Shown here one piece after another: positions 1-6,513 of a DNA stretch of 13,107 bases. The stretch spans positions 1-13,107 of the forward strand of contig URTB01000023.1 in the NCBI GenBank assembly GCA_900550595.1. The letters are read 5' to 3'. Source of the stretch: an uncultured Collinsella sp. (GTDB lineage Bacteria; Actinomycetota; Coriobacteriia; Coriobacteriales; Coriobacteriaceae). A program made the translations under genes and the position numbers. Numbering within the stretch: position 1 is the first letter of the stretch; each line of letters begins with the position of its first letter. The notes under the pieces are model-generated. The model saw only the letters and a list, made by a program, of their open reading frames with translations. It had not been told where the DNA came from and made no database searches.

Positions 1-89
1 AGGAAACGCGAAGCGTTTTCCAGCGCAGCACGCGAGGAGCGGAGCGACGAAGCGGGGCTCGGGCGGCGAAATGGACCCTTGGCGAATAC
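1..89. other. Unassigned left edge with a small hairpin
   Basis: No gene can be assigned here. Bases 2-9 and 13-21 can pair around a GAA loop, with one bulged T, to make a short stem (GGAAACGC with GCGTTTTCC). The next 60 bases are purine-rich, with repeating GAGCG and GAAGCG units. Two plus-strand frames run open from the edge into the neighbouring inverted-repeat element, one stopping at 154-156 and the other at 244-246. A truncated plus-strand gene whose tail comes from the repeat is therefore possible, but there is no start, domain or motif to support it. Confidence 0.3.
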
Positions 90-313
90 CCGTGTGCAAA
101 AAATGCCAAATATGAGTACTGCTACCTTTTTAGTAGCAGCGTTTTCGAAGTCATAAAAGGCAAATCCGGCATTAGAACGACGATCGATAGTCCAGTTAAG
201 TCAATTTGCCAACTACAAAACTGGACATATGTGGCCCAACTCATCTAAAAGTGCCTAATTTATATGTTACGAAGTTAGTGCCAGTACTCATATTTGCCAC
301 TTTTTGCACACGG
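90..313. repeat. MITE-like 224-bp element with 32-bp inverted ends
   Basis: The outer 32 bases (90-121) are the reverse complement of 282-313 at 30 of 32 positions, beginning CCGTGTGCAAAAA and ending GAGTACTG. The interior is clearly richer in A+T than the arg genes beside it. It holds a hairpin at 119-139 (CTGCTAC, 7-base loop, GTAGCAG) and a second inverted pair at 190-197 and 219-226 (GTCCAGTT with AACTGGAC). No transposase or convincing gene lies inside, and I see no clear target-site duplication. The size, inverted ends and different composition fit a non-autonomous mobile element or a dispersed structured repeat. A structured regulatory RNA is the main alternative. It lies just beyond the argD terminator. 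Confidence 0.5.
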
Positions 314-341
314 CCTATCCCAGCCATGGTAAATCGATAGC

Positions 342-401
342 AAAACGGGCTCCAGACCGCTGAATCGTGCCGCATATGGCACGTCCGCAGTCCGGAACCC
401 G
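342..401 (-). terminator. Intrinsic terminator of the arg operon
   Basis: Read on the minus strand, bases 401-387 pair with 360-346 over 15 positions. The three places that are not Watson-Crick pairs become G-U pairs on this strand and would be mismatches on the other, which supports a minus-strand RNA. An inner hairpin (CGTGCC, loop ATATGC, GGCACG; 383-366) sits in the loop, and a short run of four U follows at 345-342. It lies 26 bases after the argD stop codon and should end the argC-argJ-argB-argD transcript. Confidence 0.72.
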
Positions 402-426
402 GTCCAAATTAAGTTATTGCGCTGTG

Positions 427-1710
427 TTAGGCCAAAACGTCCGACAGGATCTCGATTAGGCTGTCCACGTCGGCCTCTTCGCACACGAGCGGCGGAAGGA
501 AGCGCAGCGTATGTGCGCCTGTAGCGTTGATCACGGCACCAGCCCCCAATGCACGGGCCACGACGTCGTGTGCATCACCCGCGGCATCATCCAAATCGCA
601 GCCGAGCATCAGACCGCGACCACGCACCTCTACCACATGCGGAAGCTTAGCCAGCGCCTGCTCCATATAGGCGCCAACTTTGGCAGCATGCTCGGCATAA
701 TCGCCGTGCACAAGCGCGGAGAGCGTCGCGGCACACGCCGCGATGGCCAAGCAGCTGCCACCGAAGGTCGAACCATGATCGCCGGGCTTAAAGACGTCGG
801 CGATTTCCTTCTTTGCCACCACGGCACCCATAGGCACACCGTCGGCAATGCCCTTGGCAAGGCTCATGATGTCGGGCTCCACACCATAGGTCTGGAACGC
901 AAACGGCTTACCCGTACGAAAGATTCCGCACTGGACCTCGTCGGCAATAAGCACGGCACCCACCTCGTGCGCCAAGTCGCGCGCCGTAGCCATAAACTCC
1001 TCGGTCATGGGGTGCACACCGCTCTCGCCCTGAATCGGCTCGAGCATCACGGCGCAAATTTCACTGCCCAACTGCTTAAAAATTGCACGCAGTTCATCTA
1101 CATCGTTGGGTGCGCAGGCCACAAAGCCACCCGGCAGCGGGCGGAAACTGTCCTGCAGCCAATCCTGCATGGTCGCGGCAATGGTCTCGAGCGTACGACC
1201 GTGAAAGCCGCCACGCATGCACACGATGGTGTTGCCAGCGTTGCCGGCACGCTTGGCGTACAGACGCGCGAGCTTCATAGAGCCCTCGTTGGCCTCGGCA
1301 CCGGAATTGGCAAAGAACGTCTCCCACACCTGCTCGCCCGCAGCCGGAGCGCCAAGTGCCGCCGCCGTGGTCTCGTCGCCAGCGGCAATCGCGTCGGCAA
1401 GCACGCGTGCACCGTCCGCATCATCGTTAGCGAGCTTGGACAGCAGCGCCGCGACCTGGCCGCGCTGCTCGATGTAGAAATAGTTGGAGACATGCAGGAG
1501 CCTCTTGGTCTGATCCTCGAGCGCCGTCAGCACTGCCGGATTGCCGTGGCCCAGGCTGCACACGCCAATACCGGCAAGAAAATCGAGGTATTCGCGACCA
1601 TCGTCGCCGGTGAGCTTCATGCCGTGGCCCTCGACGAACTCGACCGGCGAGCGACCAAAGGTGTGCATGACGTAGTGGGATTCGAGCGATTGTTGTGCTG
1701 CAAGTGACAT
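427..1710 (-). CDS. argD: Acetylornithine aminotransferase
   Basis: This is a cytosolic PLP-dependent class III aminotransferase of 427 residues. It transfers an amino group from glutamate to N-acetylglutamate semialdehyde to give N-acetylornithine. Visible family motifs are FFANSGAEANEGSMKLAR (residues 132-149, cofactor phosphate binding), GGFHGRT (167-173), ADEVQCGIFRTG (256-267), and SLAKGIADGVPMG, in which Lys286 should carry PLP. The ATG at 1710 follows AAAGG at a 6-base spacing. A longer frame opens at a TTG at 1767 without a good ribosome site and is rejected. Residues about 98-127 form an Ala/Asp-rich stretch that interrupts the usual short link before FFANSGAEAN, making the protein somewhat longer than the usual roughly 400 residues. 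Last gene of the arg operon, 68 bases after argB. A related succinylornithine or ornithine aminotransferase role is unlikely given the neighbours. Confidence 0.95.
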   Translation of the reverse strand: MSLAAQQSLESHYVMHTFGRSPVEFVEGHGMKLTGDDGREYLDFLAGIGVCSLGHGNPAVLTALEDQTKRLLHVSNYFYIEQRGQVAALLSKLANDDADGARVLADAIAAGDETTAAALGAPAAGEQVWETFFANSGAEANEGSMKLARLYAKRAGNAGNTIVCMRGGFHGRTLETIAATMQDWLQDSFRPLPGGFVACAPNDVDELRAIFKQLGSEICAVMLEPIQGESGVHPMTEEFMATARDLAHEVGAVLIADEVQCGIFRTGKPFAFQTYGVEPDIMSLAKGIADGVPMGAVVAKKEIADVFKPGDHGSTFGGSCLAIAACAATLSALVHGDYAEHAAKVGAYMEQALAKLPHVVEVRGRGLMLGCDLDDAAGDAHDVVARALGAGAVINATGAHTLRFLPPLVCEEADVDSLIEILSDVLA

Positions 1711-1778
1711 GAGATACCTTTCGTTAAGCGCCAGGTAGCGCGGACTGTGGGCGTAATGGCGTAGCAATTTCGAGCCGG

Positions 1779-2759
1779 CTAGACCGTCTGGAGCTTCTCG
1801 ACCTCGTCGAGGTTCTCGGTCAGGCGCGCCGCAAAGGTCGAAAGCGGGTGCGGGTGCGTATCGAACTCGTAGGCCGTCTCGGTGGAATGGATCACGGTAC
1901 CGACGCCGGCATCGGTCAGCAGCTCAAGCAGCAGCGAATGCGGCGTGGTACCGTTAATGATGTGGGCGCGGAATACGCCCCCGGCAAGCGCATCGACGGC
2001 CGCGCGCAGCTTGGGAATCATGCCCTTATCGACTTCTCCGCCGTAGAGCATCTCGTTGACCTCGTCGAGCGTCAGGTTGGAGATGAGCGAGTCCTTATCA
2101 CTAAAGTCCTTGTACAGACCGTCGACGTCGGTCAAAAAAATCGCCTTGTGCGCATGAAGCGCCGCCGCAACGGCGCCGGCGGCGGTATCGGCGTTGATGT
2201 TGAAGAAGCCGCCGTCCTCCCCCGCCGCGACGGTAGCGATTACGGGAATGTACTCGCTATCGAGCAAGCGCTCGATATAGTCGGTGTTGACGTGCGTCAC
2301 TTTGCCCACGCGACCGAGTTCGGGGTCGAGCGGCTCGGCGATGAGCGTGCCGGCATCGCTGCCCGACACGCCTACGGCCAAATTACCGTGGTGGTTGATG
2401 GCAGCGACCAGCTCCTGGTTAACCTTGCCGCCCAGCACCTCGCGCACGATATCCATGGTCGCCGGCGTAGTCACGCGCTGCCCGTTCTTAAATTCGACAG
2501 GGATGTCATAGTGGCTGAGTGCCTCGTTGATAGCTTTGCCGCCGCCATGCACGATGACGGGGCGCATGCCGATGATCTTGAGCAAAACGATGTCGCTCAT
2601 CACGTCGCGGCGCAGTTGCTCATCGACCATGGCCGCTCCGCCATACTTGATAACGACCGTCTTGCCGGTCAGGTTTTTAATCCACGGCAGCGCTTCGAAC
2701 AGCAGCTGCGCGGTTGCTTCGTTGGATTCGCTCGAACGACAATCGCGTGCGAATTTCAT
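1779..2759 (-). CDS. argB: Acetylglutamate kinase
   Basis: ArgB is a cytosolic amino acid kinase that phosphorylates N-acetylglutamate with ATP, the second step of the pathway. The 326-residue product shows KYGGAAM (38-44), VHGGGKAIN (70-78), NGQRVT (92-97), KVNQELVAAIN (112-122), GVSGSDAG (130-137), a DVDGLY motif, and KGMIPKL near the C-terminal half. About 37 residues precede KYGG, including the LLFEALPWIK helix. Arginine-sensitive NAG kinases carry such a leading helix and the short E. coli enzyme lacks it, so feedback inhibition by arginine is likely (inference). The ATG at 2759 follows GAGG; an in-frame start at 2810 has no comparable support. After the usual family end near GVGTVI there is a tail of roughly 30 residues, ending EKLQTV. 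It starts 80 bases after argJ. Confidence 0.95.
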   Translation of the reverse strand: MKFARDCRSSESNEATAQLLFEALPWIKNLTGKTVVIKYGGAAMVDEQLRRDVMSDIVLLKIIGMRPVIVHGGGKAINEALSHYDIPVEFKNGQRVTTPATMDIVREVLGGKVNQELVAAINHHGNLAVGVSGSDAGTLIAEPLDPELGRVGKVTHVNTDYIERLLDSEYIPVIATVAAGEDGGFFNINADTAAGAVAAALHAHKAIFLTDVDGLYKDFSDKDSLISNLTLDEVNEMLYGGEVDKGMIPKLRAAVDALAGGVFRAHIINGTTPHSLLLELLTDAGVGTVIHSTETAYEFDTHPHPLSTFAARLTENLDEVEKLQTV

Positions 2760-2839
2760 AATCTGCCTCGTCTTTCGTATCGTTATCACGCCGTGCTCCG
2801 CTGTCCGCAATGCGGCAAGATGCGCAGCGTGCCTGGAAT

Positions 2840-4108
2840 CTAGGAACGGTAGTCACCGTTGATGGAGATGTACTCGTGCGTGAGGTCACAGGTCCACACG
2901 GTCGTTGCCGCGTCGCCTGCGCCCAGGTCGGCCGAGATCACGATCTCGGGCGCCTCAAAACGTCGCAGAGCCTCATCCTCGTCAAAGGGAACGGTCAGGC
3001 CATCGCGGCAGACAGGCATGCCCATCATGTCGATGGAAACGTCTTCCTGATGAAACTTCACGCCGCACTTGCCGAGCGCCATGGCGACGCGGCCCCAGTT
3101 GCAGTCGTGACCGGCGATGCAGGTCTTGACGAGCAGCGAGTTGGCGACGGCACGGGCGGCGATATCGGCTTCCTCGTCGGTGGCGGCGCCGGTAACGTTA
3201 ACCGTCACGAGCTTTGACGCGCCCTCGCCATCGGCCGCGATGTTGCGCGCCAGGCTCTCGCACACCTCGTGCACGGCAAAGGACAGTTCGTCAAAGGCAT
3301 CAGCGCCCTCGACGATAGCCTCGGCTTCAGCGGCAGCAGCGCCAGAAGCAAGCATGATGCAGGTGTCGTTGGTCGAGGTATCGGAATCGACCGTCACCTT
3401 ATTGAAGGTCTGCTTAACGGTCGAGAGCAACAGGGCGTGGAGCGCCGACGGCTCGACGGGGGCATCGGTAGTAATGACCGCGATCATGGTGGCCATATTG
3501 GGCATGATCATGCCCGAGCCCTTGCACATGCCGCCCACCGTATAAGCGTTGCCCGCATGACCCGCAGCCTCACTGCGGTAGCGAACGGCATACTCCTTGG
3601 AGTGCGTATCGGTCGTCATGATGGCACGGGCCGCATCGGCACCGCCATGGGCAGAGAGTGCCTCGTAGGCGGACGGGACGGCCGTCTCAAACGTGTCAAT
3701 CGGCAGAATCTGTCCAATCACGCCTGTGGATGCAACTAGGATCTGCTGGGGTTCGCAGCCAATGACCTGTGATGCGATGTTGCACGTCTCGCGCGCGCAG
3801 GCAAGGCCGGTCTCGCCCGTGGCGGCATTCGCGTTGCCGGAGTTGATTGAAACGCCGGCGATGATGCCATAGCCCTTGTCCGCACCGCCCAGGTTGGCAC
3901 GGCTCACCTGCACGGGCGCCGCGCAAAAGCGGTTGGTCGTAAACACGCCGGCGCCTGGACAGGGCTTATCGGGCACGACGAGCGCATAGTCCAAGCGCTC
4001 GGGATTCTTCCGGAATCCTGCATGGATGCCTGCGGCCTTAAAGCCGGCCGCTGCCGTAACGCCACCCTCGACGGCGCGTATCTTGATATCAATCAGGTCG
4101 GTATTCAT
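2840..4108 (-). CDS. argJ: Glutamate N-acetyltransferase (ornithine acetyltransferase)
   Basis: ArgJ moves the acetyl group from N-acetylornithine to glutamate. It releases ornithine and regenerates N-acetylglutamate, so the pathway recycles its acetyl group. The 422-residue product is full length and contains INSGNANAATG (88-98), STGVIG (127-132), TDTHSKE (166-172) and KGSGMIMPNMATM. In the last motif the bond before Thr207 is the expected self-cleavage site that yields the alpha and beta subunits, with Thr207 as nucleophile. The C-terminus NGDYRS matches the family ending. The ATG at 4108 follows AAGGAG at a somewhat long spacing. Sequence alone does not tell whether it also uses acetyl-CoA (the bifunctional form); no argA gene is in the window. 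It follows argC after a 135-base gap, which contains a possible weak terminator. Confidence 0.95.
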   Translation of the reverse strand: MNTDLIDIKIRAVEGGVTAAAGFKAAGIHAGFRKNPERLDYALVVPDKPCPGAGVFTTNRFCAAPVQVSRANLGGADKGYGIIAGVSINSGNANAATGETGLACARETCNIASQVIGCEPQQILVASTGVIGQILPIDTFETAVPSAYEALSAHGGADAARAIMTTDTHSKEYAVRYRSEAAGHAGNAYTVGGMCKGSGMIMPNMATMIAVITTDAPVEPSALHALLLSTVKQTFNKVTVDSDTSTNDTCIMLASGAAAAEAEAIVEGADAFDELSFAVHEVCESLARNIAADGEGASKLVTVNVTGAATDEEADIAARAVANSLLVKTCIAGHDCNWGRVAMALGKCGVKFHQEDVSIDMMGMPVCRDGLTVPFDEDEALRRFEAPEIVISADLGAGDAATTVWTCDLTHEYISINGDYRS

Positions 4109-4134
4109 CGTCCCTACGACTCCTTATATCAGAC

Positions 4135-4160
4135 AAAAAAGCGGGCATCGGCTGGCACGC
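4135..4160 (-). terminator. Possible weak attenuator between argC and argJ
   Basis: On the minus strand, GCGTGC (4160-4155) can pair with GCCCGC (4146-4141) with one U-C mismatch across an 8-base loop, followed directly by six U at 4140-4135. It has the shape of an intrinsic terminator but the stem is short. It ends 26 bases upstream of the argJ start. It could reduce readthrough from argC into the rest of the operon; it may equally be chance. Confidence 0.3.
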
Positions 4161-4243
4161 CATACCGGTCGCAACTACTAGACCAGCTTGAAAGCGGCGC
4201 CCAACTCGATACCCGACCACCAAATCGTTAACAATCGAATGTG

Positions 4244-5314
4244 CTACACCGGGCACGCCACTGTGGGCAAGCCTCGTCGCTCGTCAAAGCCAAAAACGAT
4301 GTTGGCGCACTGGACCGCCTGGCCCGCAGCACCCTTGCACAAATTGTCGATAGCACCCGTCGCCACCAGCACGCCCGCACGCTTGTTGAGCGCAAGGCCG
4401 ATCTGGGCAGCGTTGGTGCCGACGACCGAAGCCGTCTTGGGCTGCTGGCCGGCATCGAGCACGCGCACAAAGGTGCGACCGGCGTAGAACTTCTTGTAAT
4501 GGTCGACGACGTCCTCAAGGGCCAACGTGTCGAGAGCCCGCGGCGCGAGCGGCATCGTCACCGTGGAAAGCAGGCCGCGCTTGAGCGGTGCCAAGTGCGG
4601 AGTAAAGACGACACGATCGGTCAGACCCAGAATCTGCTCGATCTCTGGTGTGTGGCGATGTTTGCCTACGCCATAGGCCTCTAAGTTCTCGTCTGCGCTA
4701 CAAAAATGGGTGCGGGCGTTGCAGGACTTACCGGCGCCCGTCACGCCGCTAATGGCATCGACGATTACGGGGCCGTTCTCTGCCATCCAGCCCGCACGCA
4801 CGGCAGGAGCGGCAGCGAGGCTCGTTGCGGTGGGATAGCAGCCGGCGCAAGCGACCAAAACGGGCTTTCCGGCGGCATGGCTGGAAGCAGCGGTCTCTAA
4901 GTCCTGGCAGAACAGCTCGGGCAGGCCAAAAGCGCGGGTCTTGAGCAGCTCGGGGCTCGTGTGCTCGGCGGCATACCATGCCTCAAAGACGGACGGGTCG
5001 CTCAGACGGTAATCGGCCGAAAGATCAAAGCAGGAAACGCCCGCGGCAAGGAGCGCGGGCACCTGCGCCATGGCAGCCGTGTGCGGCACGGCAAGAAAAA
5101 CCGCATCGCAGCTTTTGAGCTCGGGGGCGTCATGCGTGGTGAAAACCAGATCGCTCACGCCAGCAAAGCTCGGATACACCGCGGACAGCGGCTGGCCGGC
5201 ATCGGCGTTGGACGTAATGGCAACAAGTTCAAACTCGGGATGGCCGAGTACGAGGCGAATGAGCTCGGCTCCGGCATATCCAGCCGCGCCGACGATTCCA
5301 ACCTTCAAAGACAT
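4244..5314 (-). CDS. argC: N-acetyl-gamma-glutamyl-phosphate reductase
   Basis: ArgC is the cytosolic NADPH-dependent reductase that turns N-acetylglutamyl phosphate into N-acetylglutamate semialdehyde. The 356-residue product begins with a dinucleotide-binding fold, GIVGAAGYAG (6-15). It carries the catalytic cysteine in VACAGCYPTA (Cys159) and the conserved histidine in GKHRHTPEI (His221). SNADAGQ (35-41) and FLAVPHTAA (73-81) also fit the family. The ATG at 5314 has a strong AAGGAG ribosome site at a suitable distance. It is the first gene of the arg cluster and lies about 85 bases downstream of the nearest ArgR-box-like site. The length is normal for the longer bacterial ArgC type, and there is no sign of truncation. 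Confidence 0.96.
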   Translation of the reverse strand: MSLKVGIVGAAGYAGAELIRLVLGHPEFELVAITSNADAGQPLSAVYPSFAGVSDLVFTTHDAPELKSCDAVFLAVPHTAAMAQVPALLAAGVSCFDLSADYRLSDPSVFEAWYAAEHTSPELLKTRAFGLPELFCQDLETAASSHAAGKPVLVACAGCYPTATSLAAAPAVRAGWMAENGPVIVDAISGVTGAGKSCNARTHFCSADENLEAYGVGKHRHTPEIEQILGLTDRVVFTPHLAPLKRGLLSTVTMPLAPRALDTLALEDVVDHYKKFYAGRTFVRVLDAGQQPKTASVVGTNAAQIGLALNKRAGVLVATGAIDNLCKGAAGQAVQCANIVFGFDERRGLPTVACPV

Positions 5315-5399
5315 ATCAGACTCCTTGTCTGCGATTTATGCACCGATGCGCATTTTGCAGCGATCATTATGAGGTGGGTTGAAACTTTAGCACCAAAAG

Positions 5400-5438
5400 A
5401 TGCATGAATACGTAAATAGCTTGCATGTTCATGCATTG
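5400..5438 (-). promoter_or_regulatory. Tandem ArgR-box-like operator upstream of argC
   Basis: Two adjacent sequences resemble bacterial ARG boxes: ATGCATGAATACGTAAAT (5400-5417) and TGCATGTTCATGCATTG (5422-5438). The second contains TGCATG and CATGCA around a two-base centre. Boxes rich in TGCAT/ATGCA are typical of ArgR sites in Actinomycetota and Firmicutes. Their position upstream of argC suggests arginine-dependent repression by an ArgR encoded elsewhere. A CATAAT hexamer at 5371-5366 could be the -10 box, but no good -35 box is visible, so I do not call the promoter. Confidence 0.55.
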
Positions 5439-5470
5439 AAACATTCCCGACACATTCGCTTGAAGGAATT

Positions 5471-5534
5471 GACAAACAGAGCGGGCCCCGTATTGACCGG
5501 CACTCCTTACGGTGCCGGGCAACACAGGGTCCGC
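5471..5534 (-). terminator. Long-stem terminator ending the riboflavin/PNPOx operon
   Basis: Bases 5534-5512 and 5503-5481 form a 23-position stem on the minus strand around an 8-base loop (CGTAAGGA). It has 19 standard pairs, two G-U pairs and two mismatches; on the plus strand only one of the four exceptions would be a G-U pair. A moderately U-rich stretch (TCTGTTTGTC) follows at 5480-5471. The hairpin starts 38 bases beyond the stop codon of the last PNPOx gene and lies ahead of the argC operator, so it separates the two transcription units. Confidence 0.6.
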
Positions 5535-5571
5535 CCATGCGAAAACTAAGTTGTTAGGATGAGCCAGCTGG

Positions 5572-5982
5572 CTAGAGCTCGACCGGCACCCATTCGTCGT
5601 GATTGCAGATAAATGCCTCGGGATCCTCGACGCTAAAGAAGACGAGCGCGGGGTCGTTAGGCCCCTCATAGTGCTCGCCCAGGTGCTCTAGATGCTTCCA
5701 CCCGGCTTCGCGCATTTCGTCTAAAGCCCGGTCATCCAAGCCGGCACGCCCGCGCAAGATGAGCCAGCCATGGCCCGGCCACCAACTCGTGGCCTCAAAG
5801 CGCTGGTTTTGCAGCAGCTCCTGCCACACATCTTTGGTGCGCGCTGTCACAAACCACAGCTTGCCGTCCTGAATCTGCGCAAACGAGAACGGACGCACAT
5901 GCGGCTGCCCGCCCACGCTCGTCGCCAGATACCACGCCGGCACCGACGTCAGATACTCCAGCACCGTATTCAATCCGTCCAC
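5572..5982 (-). CDS. PNPOx-family FMN-binding split-barrel protein (second copy)
   Basis: This 136-residue protein belongs to the pyridoxamine 5'-phosphate oxidase-like split-barrel family, small dimeric proteins that usually bind FMN. The pattern PAWYLAT, then QPHVRPFSF, then DGKLWFVTARTKDVWQEL is the typical core, including the VRPF strand and the KDVW segment near the flavin. The actual reaction cannot be told; true PNP oxidase is unlikely at this size. I start it at the GTG at 5982 because a perfect AGGAGG lies 4 bases upstream and the N-terminus then matches its neighbour. A longer version would begin at a TTG at 6027 without a ribosome site. It is clearly paralogous to the gene just upstream (shared PAWYLAT, VRPFSFA, DGKLWF, KDVW, FFSV), so the pair arose by tandem duplication. 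Confidence 0.85.
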   Translation of the reverse strand: MDGLNTVLEYLTSVPAWYLATSVGGQPHVRPFSFAQIQDGKLWFVTARTKDVWQELLQNQRFEATSWWPGHGWLILRGRAGLDDRALDEMREAGWKHLEHLGEHYEGPNDPALVFFSVEDPEAFICNHDEWVPVEL

Positions 5983-6036
5983 GTTTCCTCCTGTCGCCTG
6001 ACCAGTCTTTTTGGAATGGGTAGTCAATTTGGGAAA

Positions 6037-6483
6037 TTAGAGCTCGAGGCGCTCTTCGCTGCCGTCGATATCGCAGAACCGTGCGGCGATGTTGCGGACC
6101 GAGAAGAATGCAAGGCGGCCATCGTTGGCGCTATCGTGTTGCTCGCCAATGCCCACCATGTGCTTAAAGCCCGCTTGGCGCACCTTGTCGCTCACGAATG
6201 CATCGTCCTCGAGCGCGGCCTCACCGGTTAACACGATCCAGCACTCCCCCGGCTTCCAGCCCGATACCTCAAACTTGGGATTCGCGCTCAACTCCGCCCA
6301 TACGTCCTTGTCGCGCGACGTGCAAAACCACAGCTTGCCGTCATCGACCATGGCAAACGAAAACGGCCTCACGCGGGGCTGATGCCCGTCGCTCGCATCG
6401 GTCGTGGCAAGATACCACGCCGGAATGCGCCTGAGATACGAGCAGGCGCGCTCGAGCTGAGCCGTGCGATCGATGTCGGTCAT
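6037..6483 (-). CDS. PNPOx-family FMN-binding split-barrel protein (first copy)
   Basis: A 148-residue split-barrel protein of the PNPOx-like family, probably dimeric and cytosolic with bound FMN. Visible core motifs are IPAWYLATTDA, QPRVRPFSFAMVDDGKLWF, CTSRDKDVWAEL and CWIVLTGEA. The C-terminal part ends FFSVRNIAARFCDIDG and then a short charged tail. The ATG at 6483 has a GAAAGGGG ribosome site 5 bases upstream. It begins 30 bases after ecfT with no terminator between them, so it very likely shares the riboflavin-uptake transcript, and it precedes its paralogue by 54 bases. The substrate is unknown; F420 or haem binding is seen in some relatives of this fold and cannot be ruled out. Confidence 0.86.
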   Translation of the reverse strand: MTDIDRTAQLERACSYLRRIPAWYLATTDASDGHQPRVRPFSFAMVDDGKLWFCTSRDKDVWAELSANPKFEVSGWKPGECWIVLTGEAALEDDAFVSDKVRQAGFKHMVGIGEQHDSANDGRLAFFSVRNIAARFCDIDGSEERLEL

Positions 6484-6513
6484 GGAGACCCCTTTCTTGC
6501 GCTCGAATCGAGC

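Noticed and set aside
1..156. C-terminal fragment of a plus-strand gene entering from the left
   Set aside because: Two frames are open equally well, the sequence is repetitive, and the last third would be encoded by the inverted-repeat element; no domain supports either frame.
90..313. CRISPR array or direct-repeat array
   Set aside because: The repeats are inverted and occur only as a pair, with no regular spacers; no array is seen anywhere in the window.
275..484. Small minus-strand frame overlapping the argD end, terminator and right arm of the repeat
   Set aside because: It overlaps the argD coding end in another frame and a structured terminator, and its C-terminus comes from the inverted repeat.
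511..1707. Long plus-strand open frame opposite argD
   Set aside because: It is the mirror of a clear ArgD gene in high-GC DNA, has no recognisable motif or ribosome site, and its composition follows the real gene's codons.
5983..6027. Longer N-terminus for the second PNPOx gene from a TTG
   Set aside because: No ribosome site precedes the TTG, while the GTG at 5982 has a perfect AGGAGG and gives an N-terminus matching its paralogue.
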